Numbered from the stretch's first letter, positions 22,473 through 30,314 are shown. The stretch: 64,000 nt of DNA from Ureibacillus yapensis (GCF_003515775.1 NZ_QWEI01000002.1:1-64000), one strand, 5' to 3'. The notes: generated from the sequence alone by a model not told the origin. Numbers and translations are program-made.

Positions 22473-23428
22473 CTATTTCTTCGATTTTCAATACTGCTTT
22501 TTTTTCTTGATTTAACAACGGCAAAATCTTTTCTCATGAAATCATCATAAATACTAGGACGTCTCATTACATAATCTGGATGCACTTTGTAAATAACATC
22601 TTTTCCTGAACCAATTGGAAGAACAACACCGTAATCGTATAAATGATTCATATAAGAACAAATGGTAGCTTCATCATGACCTAAAAGATCAGCAAGTTCT
22701 TTTCCGTTCAATGCTTCTATTTCTTCAGCATTCTCATAATCAGGATAGCGGCAAATGTAATTTGTCTCATAATGAACATATGGGAGGATTTTGTATAATA
22801 ACCCTAATTCGATTGTGCTTTTACCTTCGGCTAATAATTTCTCATGTAATTGTTCAATTCGAACTTTATAAAGCTTTGCCCAACTCTTCTTTTTGGAATC
22901 TTGTTCTCCCATTTGATGAAATTCTTTCTTGATCGTAACTTTCGCTATACGATTCGTATCTGAAATTTCCAAATCCAGGAATGTACCGTTGAATTCTTCA
23001 AGAATCCTTCTAGCTTGTTTTGCTGAAACGTCTAGCACTTTTGCGACATCTGAAATCTTTGCAGGTTTGTTTTTACTGACCCATAACACATTTTCACTTT
23101 TCATTTCTAACATTGTCAGCAATAAGAGTAAATGTTTTGCTTTTGCCATTGTTAACTCCACCTCTTTTAATTTTTTAAAATAGCAAACAACCCATCGACT
23201 GCTATCATCTGAATTTTGCTTTTTATTTGCATTCTTCTCTTCCAAAAATTTTCTAGATTTTTCTGCTGCAACCAATGATTCCAGATAAGCTTTTACTTCT
23301 TTTGTATTCTTCCCGTTTATAAGCTGCTGATTTAACTCTTCTAAAATACTTTCAGTTCCTTTACCTTCATGAAGTAAATCAGCAATTGCATCAAATAATT
23401 GATCTTTCTTATCATTCAATTTCTTCAC
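22448..23428 (-). CDS. Rep-like winged-helix protein
   Basis: 326 residues. The N-terminal third is a charged helical region. Then a winged-helix module (KPAKISDVAKVLDVSAKQAR, RILEEFNG) is followed by a second module IELGLLYKILPYVHYETNYI, CRYPDYENAEEIEALNGKEL, ADLLGHDEATICSYMNHLYD. The latter resembles replication-initiator-type proteins of low-GC plasmids and phages, in which a first part of the form TxxELGLLYxIxPYxH precedes an HTH. The C-terminus is strongly basic (SRKKSSIENRRNRGRKK). Start GTG 23428 is eight bases after GGGGG; the longer frame lacks a site. Flanking iteron-like repeats support a role in replication or its control; a plain regulator is the alternative. Confidence 0.55.
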   Translation of the reverse strand: MKKLNDKKDQLFDAIADLLHEGKGTESILEELNQQLINGKNTKEVKAYLESLVAAEKSRKFLEEKNANKKQNSDDSSRWVVCYFKKLKEVELTMAKAKHLLLLLTMLEMKSENVLWVSKNKPAKISDVAKVLDVSAKQARRILEEFNGTFLDLEISDTNRIAKVTIKKEFHQMGEQDSKKKSWAKLYKVRIEQLHEKLLAEGKSTIELGLLYKILPYVHYETNYICRYPDYENAEEIEALNGKELADLLGHDEATICSYMNHLYDYGVVLPIGSGKDVIYKVHPDYVMRRPSIYDDFMRKDFAVVKSRKKSSIENRRNRGRKKERI

Positions 23429-23509
23429 TTTTTTAACCCCCTGTGTATTGAAATTAGGAGGAATTTCGATTAACATTATAAATAGTTATGATAAGCAAAT
23501 TAATCAAAA

Positions 23510-23580
23510 TTCCGCACCATAATAATTAATTGGAATGCGGAAAAGTCCTTTAAAACCGATGTGCAGACATCGGTTTTTTC
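23510..23580 (+). ncRNA. possible small RNA antisense to the rep leader
   Basis: On the plus strand a TTCCGCA/TGCGGAA stem-loop is followed by AAAACCGATGT/ACATCGGTTTT and a T tail (23552-23580). Both precede no gene on the plus strand except the one at 23731. A TTGAAA box (23449) with TAACAT at 17-bp spacing could drive it. It would be complementary to the 5' leader of the minus-strand Rep-like gene, the usual geometry for copy-number control RNA. Very tentative. Confidence 0.3.
23552..23580 (+). terminator. terminator hairpin
   Basis: AAAACCGATGT and ACATCGGTTTTTT pair around GCAG, with a T run on the plus strand. A strong intrinsic terminator with no annotated gene upstream on that strand. 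Confidence 0.7.
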
Positions 23581-23730
23581 TTTTTCCGTAACCACATTAT
23601 AGAAAAATGAATCATACAAACTCAATGACCTAGGAAACAAAATTTCTCAAAAAAGTCCAATGGGTAATTTTACCTCCCCTTCATTTATGTTATTTTTAAA
23701 GGTATTAATAATAGAATGGAGGGTTGCTTG

Positions 23731-24501
23731 ATGCACCTATATGTCGAAAACGAACGAATCTACTTTCATGATAAAGAGCAGAACATTCTTGGATATACAG
23801 ATTTTAAAGAAAAATTGTGGGCAGACGTCCAATCAGTTAATTGGAAGATCAGCTGGGGTAAGACGAGGAAAAATGGTAAACGAAAAGGTTATATAGGCAC
23901 CTCTTCAAGTAAGTTTGGTAAATACAAAAAACTACATCAATTAGTGATGCTTCATTGGTATGGTAAAGAGGCAATAGAAGAAGCCTACGAGAAAGACTTC
24001 ATTGTTGAGCATATGGATAATGATTCTTTCAACTGTTGTATCGATAATTTAAGCTTTGCCCCAGATAATGTGAACAAAGCAAAGGGACTGACTTATGATA
24101 TTGAACGTATTGAAGCGATTCCAATTGTTGCTGTTAATATGTACAAAGACTTTGATACCCAAAAATTTCAAATTACGGTTGGTTTTAATAGCCCAGTTGT
24201 CCAAAAAACTGAAAATGGATTTGAATACGTCAATGCTTTAAAATTAGTGTATGAAAACGACTTCAGACGCACACTTTTAGATGCACAAGAAATCCTGTAC
24301 GAAATGGTTAACAATGGCTTGTTAGATACTTCTAAACTTCATCATCTTAATTATAAAGTCGAGAAGGCAATATTAACTGTATTACAAGAAGGCGAAGAAA
24401 ATGCTAGCATGATACAAAGAAACGGTGAATGGCTGCTTGTCTTTAACGACCAGACTCGGATAATAAAAGTTGCTCCTGATAAAGATCTTTATCAAAAGTA
24501 A
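23731..24501 (+). CDS. HNH_3-type homing-like protein
   Basis: 256 residues. The HNH_3 pattern is visible: LHQLVMLHWYG, FIVEHMDNDSFNCCIDNLSF and APDNVNKAKG, where the first His, the His-Asn pair and the NLSF turn match the family. The N-terminal part (LYVENERIYFHDKEQNILGY) looks like a small beta domain, perhaps a DNA-binding clip, and the C-terminal 130 residues are of unknown fold. ATG 23731 is preceded by GGAGGG at good spacing. Homing enzymes of this kind spread between phages and plasmids; this copy lies free, not inside an intron. Its own terminator follows. Confidence 0.65.
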   Translation: MHLYVENERIYFHDKEQNILGYTDFKEKLWADVQSVNWKISWGKTRKNGKRKGYIGTSSSKFGKYKKLHQLVMLHWYGKEAIEEAYEKDFIVEHMDNDSFNCCIDNLSFAPDNVNKAKGLTYDIERIEAIPIVAVNMYKDFDTQKFQITVGFNSPVVQKTENGFEYVNALKLVYENDFRRTLLDAQEILYEMVNNGLLDTSKLHHLNYKVEKAILTVLQEGEENASMIQRNGEWLLVFNDQTRIIKVAPDKDLYQK

Positions 24502-24512
24502 AACTTTACTTA

Positions 24513-24540
24513 GTTCCATTGAATATAATGGAACTTTTTT
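24513..24540 (+). terminator. terminator
   Basis: GTTCCATT/AATGGAAC with a TTTTTT tail just after the HNH_3 gene. Confidence 0.75.
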
Positions 24541-24554
24541 GATTGTTATCGATT

Positions 24555-24582
24555 AAAAAAGCCGAGTAATCATACTCGGCTT
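24555..24582 (-). terminator. terminator
   Basis: AAGCCGAGTA/TACTCGGCTT with a minus-strand T run; overlaps the last codons of the 182-residue gene. Confidence 0.75.
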
Positions 24583-25118
24583 AATCCCTTAGCGTTGAAT
24601 TCATTGGCTTTTTTATAATAACGATTCAGCACAATTTCCTCCGCTTCCTTAAATCCATAGCCCAAGGCTGCCACTTGTTTTACCTTTTTTTCTTTCTCTC
24701 TTAACAGTTTTTTCATTTCGTCCCCTGGCTTTGTTCCAAGCTTTTCTGCATTTTGTTTCGAAAGGTCCTGCAAAAACCACTGGACAATATCCATTTTTAA
24801 GATTTTTTCTTCCAAAGGCGTTAACTGATCAGAATCTTTATCAATCTCGATATCCTTTAGGCTTGTGACATCATCTCTCCATCTTCCGAGTGATTCATAT
24901 TGAAACTTTGATCGGGATTTGGATTTCACCTTTTTACGAGCTTCCTTGAATTCATCATTGTTCCAGATCTCTGGTTCATTGTCTCGAATGTCAATTACCT
25001 GTTCTTCGGTTAACCCTAGTAATTTACCCAGTGAGGCATGATACTCTGGATAAAGGTACGTTTTTCGATACAGATAAAATGCGTTCTCCCTGATTTTTTT
25101 GATGCAATAACTGGACAT
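24570..25118 (-). CDS. 182-residue protein, unknown
   Basis: ATG 25118 is preceded by GGGAGGAGAT. The 182 residues are basic and helical, with no cysteine zinc site. The start (MSSYCIKKIRENAFYLYRKT) and a middle rich in Lys/Arg (KKVKSKSRSKFQYESLGRW) could bind nucleic acid. Near the C-terminus LGYGFKEAEEIVLNRYYKKA is a possible helix-turn-helix. Immediately upstream lies a LexA-like box (25162-25173) and a 12-bp inverted repeat (25195-25226), so it is probably regulated. Family not recognised. Confidence 0.6.
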   Translation of the reverse strand: MSSYCIKKIRENAFYLYRKTYLYPEYHASLGKLLGLTEEQVIDIRDNEPEIWNNDEFKEARKKVKSKSRSKFQYESLGRWRDDVTSLKDIEIDKDSDQLTPLEEKILKMDIVQWFLQDLSKQNAEKLGTKPGDEMKKLLREKEKKVKQVAALGYGFKEAEEIVLNRYYKKANEFNAKGLSRV

Positions 25119-25161
25119 ATTATCTCCTCCCCTACTTCTTACATTATTATTTTAATTAAAG

Positions 25162-25173
25162 AAACATACGTTC
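25162..25173. promoter_or_regulatory. LexA-like box (one mismatch)
   Basis: AAACATACGTTC: 11 of the 12 positions fit GAACNNNNGTTC, 44 bp before the start of the gene at 24570-25118. Confidence 0.5.
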
Positions 25174-25194
25174 GGTAAAAAAACCCAATTTTTT

Positions 25195-25226
25195 TGTATT
25201 GTTATGGTGTTATTTCCATAACAATA
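25195..25226. promoter_or_regulatory. perfect 12-bp inverted repeat
   Basis: GTATTGTTATGG/CCATAACAATAC with an 8-base spacer. No T run at either end, so a protein-binding operator is more likely than a terminator. Lies between the genes at 24570-25118 and 25273-25560. Confidence 0.55.
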
Positions 25227-25247
25227 CGTATAAAGGAGGACGAGTAA

Positions 25248-25286
25248 GGAGAAAAGAAAGCAAAGGACCAAATTATTGATCCTTTG
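25248..25286 (-). terminator. terminator
   Basis: CAAAGGA/TCCTTTG stem overlapping the stop of the 95-residue gene, with a loose T-rich tail (CTTTCTTTTC) on the minus strand. Confidence 0.5.
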
Positions 25287-25560
25287 TTGCCAGTAAAGTT
25301 CGTAATCTATTTTTCTTTTGTTCTGGATAATTCTTATAGACCCACTCGTACCCTTTTTCCGACATTTCTTTTAATATCCATTCCTCACTATGTCCATAAC
25401 AATATTTATTACTCCTGACATAATATAGTTTTACACCAATTAGATAAACATCACTTTTTCGATATACACAAATAAATTGAGGTTCATATCCTGTTTCTTC
25501 TTCCACAAGATAGCTTAGACCTTCTCCTATATCTGTTCTGAAATATAATTCTTGTTCCAT
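25273..25560 (-). CDS. 95-residue protein under LexA box
   Basis: ATG 25560 follows GGAGGTGATGAC. The 95 residues contain several aromatic residues (YRKSDVYLIGVKLYYVRSNK, YCYGHSEEWI) and look like a small alpha/beta protein. An exact LexA box sits 25-36 bp upstream, so it should be induced by DNA damage. It is adjacent to the integrase gene on the opposite strand and could act in the element's response to damage, for example in excision (a role often held by a small directionality factor). That role is a guess. Confidence 0.6.
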   Translation of the reverse strand: MEQELYFRTDIGEGLSYLVEEETGYEPQFICVYRKSDVYLIGVKLYYVRSNKYCYGHSEEWILKEMSEKGYEWVYKNYPEQKKNRLRTLLATKDQ

Positions 25561-25584
25561 GTCATCACCTCCAAAGTTTTATAG

Positions 25585-25596
25585 GAACATACGTTC
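25585..25596. promoter_or_regulatory. LexA (DinR) box
   Basis: GAACATACGTTC fits GAACNNNNGTTC exactly. It lies between the divergent 95-residue gene and the integrase (140 bp from the integrase start), so it may control both. Confidence 0.65.
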
Positions 25597-25737
25597 TATA
25601 CCACTTTTTTATATATTAATCCGTAACTCCCTCATGTCAAGTGTATTTTTGTAAAAAATGGTATTTATTTGTGTTGTCTATTTACTAGTAAACTAATACA
25701 CTTTTAATTGATACAACTATTGATTGAAGGTGAAAGT

Positions 25738-27321
25738 ATGCATATGCCAAGAAAAGTGAAAATGGCAGCTCTTTATTTAAGACGATCACGCCAAGACATA
25801 AAATTTGAAAAGCTAACTGGTGAAGACACATTAAAAGCTCAACGTGTATTAATGGGAAATTTTCTTTCGACACAAGATTTCCCCTGCCATCCGTTACCCT
25901 TTGAAGAAATCATCAGTGCTTCGAGCATTGAAAAAAGAGAGCAATTTAAAAAGATTTTAAAAGGTATTGAAGATGGAACCTTTGATGCTATCGTTTGCAA
26001 AGATGTTTCGAGACTATCTAGAGGTTTAAAAGATTCAGGATACATTCATGATTTATTTAAAGATTATGAAACGATAATTATTACACCAGGGAAAATATAT
26101 GACTGTTCAAATGATGAAGATCTGAAAATGCTACGTATGGAACTCTTTTTATTTCAAGAAGAATGGCAAATTATCAGAAAGCGAATGGTTGGTGGACGAA
26201 GACTAGCAGCAGAGCGAGGGTTCTATATCGGTGGACCTGTTCCCTTTGGTTTTCAGGTTGATGATAAAACGAGAAAACTTGTTCCACATGAAGAGGAATC
26301 AAAAACCGTAAAAGACATTTATAATCTGTATGTAAATGAGGGTTGGGGGCTTGAAAGGATTGCTAATTATTTAAATCATAACGGGACTCCCTCTCCAAAA
26401 GGCAAAAAGTGGCTTAAACACCAAATCCGAAGAGTTCTTTCCCAAGAGAAAAATATCGGAATCCAAGTTTTTGGCAGAACAAAATTAAAAGGAAAAGCTA
26501 TTAAACCCCAGCCAGAAGAAACATGGATACAAGTAGAAGAAAAAGATTCTGCCATACTAATAAGTGAAGAGGAAATTGAACTTTTTAAAAAAGCACAGGA
26601 GCTTTTGGCAGATAATCGAGTTAACTATGATACTCAAACACATAAAAGAGTTTACGCTTTAAGCAAACTGATTACCTGTGGAGTATGCGGAAAAAACATG
26701 ATGCGAAAAAATGTTCAAGCTCAACATATATTATTAGATGGGACAAAAAAGAAATATATAACTTATCATATGTTTTGTCCAGATTGTAAGGGCGGGATTA
26801 AGTATGACCGTATTGAGGAAAGATTATTGGAAATTCTGAATGAATACGTGCAAATTGATGCTGAAAAATTAGAGGAAAAATTGCTCACTGAACTTAGTCC
26901 TCAGGAAAACAAGATTGATGCTGAAACTGAAATAGCTTCCTATAAGAAACGAATTGAAAAGCTTAAAGATAAACGTAATCGAAACTATAATGCTTACTTA
27001 GATGGAGCTGCAGAAGAGGAAGATTATAATCGGACACGAAATGAGATAAATATAGAAATTCAAGATTTAGGCGAACGAATTGAAATTATCAAGAAAACCA
27101 TGTCATCAAACGAGGAAGAAGAACAAGCAAAAGTTAATGTCGAGAAATTTCTGGTAAATGCAACCGAAGCGTTAAGGATATATGAGTCGCTTGCTGATCC
27201 ATTTAAAAATGAACTTCTTCATAAAATTTTTGATGAAGTAAAGTTATTCATTACAAAGAAAACACGCGGCAAAGAGTCGGAATTTCATTTAGAAGTGAAA
27301 ATCAATTCAACCATACTTTAA
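25738..27321 (+). CDS. large serine recombinase (integrase)
   Basis: 527 residues. N-terminal catalytic resolvase domain with YLRRSRQD (nucleophile serine), VCKDVSRLSRGL (arginines), RKRMVGGRRLAAERG; then the Recombinase domain (FYIGGPVPFGFQVDDKTRKL, WGLERIANYLNHNGTPSPKG), a zinc ribbon with CGVCGK...CPDCKG and a coiled coil (SYKKRIEKLKDKRNRNY). That is the full architecture of a phage-type large serine integrase. It ends 28 bases before the right junction, so attP lies next to its gene. ATG 25738 has GAAGGTG upstream. It integrates the element into the permease gene. Excision would need a directionality factor, not identified here. Confidence 0.9.
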   Translation: MHMPRKVKMAALYLRRSRQDIKFEKLTGEDTLKAQRVLMGNFLSTQDFPCHPLPFEEIISASSIEKREQFKKILKGIEDGTFDAIVCKDVSRLSRGLKDSGYIHDLFKDYETIIITPGKIYDCSNDEDLKMLRMELFLFQEEWQIIRKRMVGGRRLAAERGFYIGGPVPFGFQVDDKTRKLVPHEEESKTVKDIYNLYVNEGWGLERIANYLNHNGTPSPKGKKWLKHQIRRVLSQEKNIGIQVFGRTKLKGKAIKPQPEETWIQVEEKDSAILISEEEIELFKKAQELLADNRVNYDTQTHKRVYALSKLITCGVCGKNMMRKNVQAQHILLDGTKKKYITYHMFCPDCKGGIKYDRIEERLLEILNEYVQIDAEKLEEKLLTELSPQENKIDAETEIASYKKRIEKLKDKRNRNYNAYLDGAAEEEDYNRTRNEINIEIQDLGERIEIIKKTMSSNEEEEQAKVNVEKFLVNATEALRIYESLADPFKNELLHKIFDEVKLFITKKTRGKESEFHLEVKINSTIL

Positions 27322-27323
27322 AA

Positions 27324-27330
27324 CCAATAG
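27324..27330. repeat. attP arm in right end
   Basis: CCAATAG, ending 20 bases before the core centre, with TTCAAAC at 27339-27345. Partner of CTATTGG at 9786-9792. Confidence 0.7.
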
Positions 27331-27348
27331 TCGTTGTATTCAAACGCT

Positions 27349-27351
27349 CAA
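27349..27351 (+). other. attR core
   Basis: CAA shared with the left junction. To the right the permease frame resumes at CTATTTGGAACAGC. Confidence 0.75.
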
Positions 27352-27567
27352 CTATTTGGAACAGCAATTGGTGATGGAACGGCTACTTTAACGGCGCTCG
27401 GCCAAATTGCTGCAATTTGGGTTGGCGGCGGCACATTGGTTCCTTGGGCATTGATTCCAGCGGCTGCAATCTGCAATGTCAGTCCATTTGAATTGGCCCG
27501 CAGAAATTTAATTCCCGTTGTCATTGGATTAGTTGTGACAACGATTGTTGCCATGTTCTTGATTTAA
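27352..27567 (+). pseudogene. permease gene, 3' part
   Basis: The last 71 codons of the interrupted permease plus stop: LFGTAIGDGTATLTALGQIA, then IWVGGGTLVPWALIPAAAIC and two closing hydrophobic stretches (PVVIGLVVTTIVAMFLI). It has no ribosome site of its own, and a short extension into the element gives a frame from 27334. Joined to 8590-9768 it restores the gene exactly in frame (SIAQ/LFGT). It is silent in the integrated state. Confidence 0.8.
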
Positions 27568-27671
27568 ATAGCAAAGGTTGTTAAGTTTGGCTTAGCTAAA
27601 TATAGTTGATGAAAAAAGACAATAACAAACCCTCCTGGTCAAGAAAAATTGTCTGAATAACCAATTTGAAT

Positions 27672-27709
27672 AAAAAAATTCTGGAGCTGTTCCTCAAGTG
27701 CTCCAGAAT
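27672..27709 (-). terminator. terminator of the 3-hydroxybutyrate operon
   Basis: ATTCTGGAGC/GCTCCAGAAT with a T run on the minus strand, 12 bp after the transporter stop. Confidence 0.75.
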
Positions 27710-27720
27710 CTCTTTTCTCA

Positions 27721-28998
27721 CTACTGACTTGTTATAGGAGTTTTGCGTTTCATAGAAAATAAAATTAATATTCCTACAGCGACAATACCCGCCAATAGGA
27801 ACATTCCCGATGTTAGCGTAAACATTCCCAATATAGTAGGTCCGATAAAACCGCCCAGCGCAGCAAATGAATTGACTAAGGCGATACCAACAGGAGCTGT
27901 CGATTCTGTAAAGAAAAATGTAAGATAAGCAAAGAAACAACCAGCAAAACCATATAGACCAAAAGAGGCGATGGATAAAACGAATACCATCGGTGCAACA
28001 GATGTTACAACAGCACATCCAATAAATCCTATCATTGCGATGAACAGGCAAACCAGTAAGTGATTTTTATGCGTTCCTGTACGATCCGCATTCCAACCAA
28101 CAAATAGTGCAGCTGGAATTGCGATAATGTTAGGAATCATTGCCAACCAGCCTATCTCTAGATTGGTAGTAGTCGCTTCAGATAATGATTTAATAATGGT
28201 AGGTACCCAAAAGGATAATCCATAAATTCCTGTATAGGCCGCGAAATAAAATGCTGAGAGTTTCCAAACTGTAAAGTCTTTTAGCATTTCTCGTTTGGTC
28301 GGTTTATTTAGTTTGCTGCTTTTAATTCTCTCCGCTTCCAGTTCTTGCTCAAGCCAGTTCTTTTCCTCATCCGTAAGCCATTTTGCGTCACGAGGTTTAT
28401 TAGTTAAATAAAACAGCACGACTACTCCCAGTATTAATGCAGGAATCCCCTCTAAAATAAACATCCAGCGCCAGCCTGACAAATTTGCCCATGCAATATT
28501 ATCGATAATCCAAGTTGAAACGGGAGCTCCGATTAAACCTCCAATTGGCAGAGCCAATAATAAAACTGCGGTCGCTTTTGCACGTTCATTTTCCTTGAAC
28601 CAATAAGTTAAATACAAGATAATCCCTGGAAAGAAGCCTGCTTCGGCAATACCCAATAAGAACCTAAGAATATATAAATGCGTCGCACTTTGAACAAAGC
28701 CTGTTAAAATAACCACGATTCCCCATGAAATCATAATTCGGGCAATCCAAATTCTTGCTCCAACTTTATGCATGATCATATTGCTGGGTACTTCAAAGAA
28801 AAAATAACCAATAAAGAATATTCCTGATAGCAATCCAAAAACTTCAGCTGTTAATGCTAACTCAGCATTCATCTCGAGTGCTGCATATCCCATATTTACC
28901 CGATCAAGATAGGCTACGATGTATAAAATTAAAATAAATGGCAAAATGCGAATCATTCTTTTACGTGTGACTGATTCTATGATCATCTGATTACCCAA
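27721..28998 (-). CDS. MFS transporter (anion:cation symporter family)
   Basis: 425 residues, twelve hydrophobic helices, with the ACS-type pattern LDRVNMGYAALEM in the first helix and loop, and LRFLLGIAEAGFFPGIILYL with a WF..ERAKA loop. Such proteins take up organic anions such as glucarate or phthalate. Being last in an operon with a 3-hydroxybutyrate dehydrogenase and CoA-transferase, it may import 3-hydroxybutyrate or a related acid. Start TTG 28998 overlaps the upstream stop (TTGGGTAA) and has GGAGGG six bases before it, better placed than ATG 28986. Confidence 0.75.
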   Translation of the reverse strand: MGNQMIIESVTRKRMIRILPFILILYIVAYLDRVNMGYAALEMNAELALTAEVFGLLSGIFFIGYFFFEVPSNMIMHKVGARIWIARIMISWGIVVILTGFVQSATHLYILRFLLGIAEAGFFPGIILYLTYWFKENERAKATAVLLLALPIGGLIGAPVSTWIIDNIAWANLSGWRWMFILEGIPALILGVVVLFYLTNKPRDAKWLTDEEKNWLEQELEAERIKSSKLNKPTKREMLKDFTVWKLSAFYFAAYTGIYGLSFWVPTIIKSLSEATTTNLEIGWLAMIPNIIAIPAALFVGWNADRTGTHKNHLLVCLFIAMIGFIGCAVVTSVAPMVFVLSIASFGLYGFAGCFFAYLTFFFTESTAPVGIALVNSFAALGGFIGPTILGMFTLTSGMFLLAGIVAVGILILFSMKRKTPITSQ

Positions 28999-29638
28999 CC
29001 AGTTCCCTCCATTTTAAAGGAATGCCAATCTTATCACTTAATTCTTCTATAGACATGTCTACCAAAATTTCATTCACAACCATTTCTTCCTTATTAAAAG
29101 AAAACACGGCAAACTCTGTTATTAGCAAATCGATGAAACGAATACCACTAATAGGATAAGTTAATTCTTTAACTATTTTCGATGAACCATCCTTTGCAAA
29201 TAGTGTTGCAGCGCCAATCACTTTTTTAGCTCCTGCTACTAAATCCATTGCACCTCCTACACCTAGAATCGGTTGATAGGGAACCGCCCAGTTGGCAATT
29301 CTACCACGAGTATCCACTTGTAAAATCCCCAGTACGGCTACATCAACATGTCCACCCCGAATCATTGCAAAAGAGTCGGCACTGCTAAACAAAGCTGCAC
29401 CATTCGCAAGGGTCACAGGCTCTTTACCGGCATTAATCAAATCTATATCAAATTCATCTTGTGACGGAGGTGGACCGATACCCAAAAGGCCATTCTCAGA
29501 TTGTAAATATACTTCCTTCCCTTCAATAAAAGCGTTTACTAATGATGGAATGCCAATCCCCAAATTGACGACTTGACCATCTTCTAGCTCATCAGCAATG
29601 CGTGGGGCTATTTTAAATCGAACATCTTTGTTTGACAT
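28991..29638 (-). CDS. scoB: 3-oxoacid CoA-transferase, subunit B
   Basis: 215 residues, beta subunit of a succinyl/acetyl-CoA:3-oxoacid CoA-transferase. It has the NLGIGIP nucleotide-like turn, the SENGLLG active-site glutamate motif and GGAMDLV near the C-terminal third, all normal for ScoB/AtoA. With subunit A it moves CoA onto acetoacetate. It starts at ATG 29638 with AAGGAGGGAGG and overlaps subunit A by 26 bp, a sign of translational coupling. Which donor is used (succinyl- or acetyl-CoA) cannot be told from the sequence. Confidence 0.85.
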   Translation of the reverse strand: MSNKDVRFKIAPRIADELEDGQVVNLGIGIPSLVNAFIEGKEVYLQSENGLLGIGPPPSQDEFDIDLINAGKEPVTLANGAALFSSADSFAMIRGGHVDVAVLGILQVDTRGRIANWAVPYQPILGVGGAMDLVAGAKKVIGAATLFAKDGSSKIVKELTYPISGIRFIDLLITEFAVFSFNKEEMVVNEILVDMSIEELSDKIGIPLKWRELVG

Positions 29639-30314
29639 ATTGGCCTCCCTCCTTCTGATATGCTGTTTGGATGATATAATCGACATATACATGGGGAGTC
29701 ACGACATGCTCCGGATCAATTTCGCCTACTTCCACAATTTCATCTACTTCGGCAATAACGACATCTGCTGCTGTTGCCATCATGGGATTAAAATTACGAG
29801 CAGTGGTATGATAAATTAAATTTCCCAATTGATCGGCCTTTTTAGCACGAATTATTGCAACATCACCTTTAATGGCTTTCTCGAAAATATAACGTTCTCC
29901 ATCAATCACTCTTTCTTCTTTACCATTTGCCAATTCTGTTCCCACAGCTGTTTTCGTGTAAAACCCACCAATTCCTGCTCCACCGCACCGAATTGCTTCC
30001 GCTAATGTCCCTTGAGGCAGTAAGTCGATTTGCAACTCTCCTTTTGTCCAAGCCAAAACTGCTTCTCGGTTCATCGTAAAAAATGAACCAATCGCTTTTT
30101 TTATCTGTCCACGAATAAATAATTGATGTAACCCTATCCCGTTATCACCTAAGTTATTGCTAACAATCTTTAAATTTTTTACATTCGAAGCAGCGATTAC
30201 ATCAATGATTGTTAAAGGTGTTCCGGATATACCGAATCCGCCCGCTAGTATTTTCTGTCCGTCTTTGAACAGTGGCATTAAGGTACTCGGATCTTTAACA
30301 AATTTCTGTTTCAT
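29613..30314 (-). CDS. scoA: 3-oxoacid CoA-transferase, subunit A
   Basis: 233 residues, alpha subunit: AGGFGISGTPLTIIDVIA, then NNLGDNGIGLHQLF and GGFYTKTAVGT, the CoA-binding glycine pattern of ScoA/AtoD. Cytosolic, forms a heterotetramer with subunit B. ATG 30314 has AAAGGTGG upstream. It follows the dehydrogenase gene by 90 bp; the order dehydrogenase, A, B, transporter makes a 3-hydroxybutyrate to acetoacetyl-CoA route. Confidence 0.85.
   Translation of the reverse strand: MKQKFVKDPSTLMPLFKDGQKILAGGFGISGTPLTIIDVIAASNVKNLKIVSNNLGDNGIGLHQLFIRGQIKKAIGSFFTMNREAVLAWTKGELQIDLLPQGTLAEAIRCGGAGIGGFYTKTAVGTELANGKEERVIDGERYIFEKAIKGDVAIIRAKKADQLGNLIYHTTARNFNPMMATAADVVIAEVDEIVEVGEIDPEHVVTPHVYVDYIIQTAYQKEGGQYVKQRCSI

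Larger units (their letters stand above)
9769..27351. mobile_element. 17.6-kb integrated element with serine integrase
   Basis: A block inserted into a permease gene whose two halves remain in frame on either side (395 codons counted from the ATG at 8584, then 72 codons including stop). The right end carries a large serine recombinase reading toward the junction. Joining the two ends recreates a dyad: CCAATAG and CAAAC to the left of the core, GTTTG and CTATTGG to its right at matching distances, typical of attP sites for these enzymes. Contents are a Rep-like protein, nuclease-type proteins, LexA boxes, small lipoproteins, several decayed genes and many short unknowns. I see no phage structural, lysis or conjugation genes, so it is most like an integrated plasmid, a satellite or a remnant. 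Confidence 0.85.

Noticed and set aside
9769-27351. Prophage
   Set aside because: No terminase, portal, capsid, tail or lysis gene is visible; an integrase, HNH proteins and LexA boxes alone do not make a prophage.
9769-27351. Integrative conjugative element
   Set aside because: No relaxase, coupling ATPase or VirB-type genes seen.
27596-28051. 151-residue minus-strand frame
   Set aside because: Overlaps the MFS transporter gene and its terminator in a shifted frame, with an amino acid content typical of an antisense or shadow frame (many Cys and Trp).
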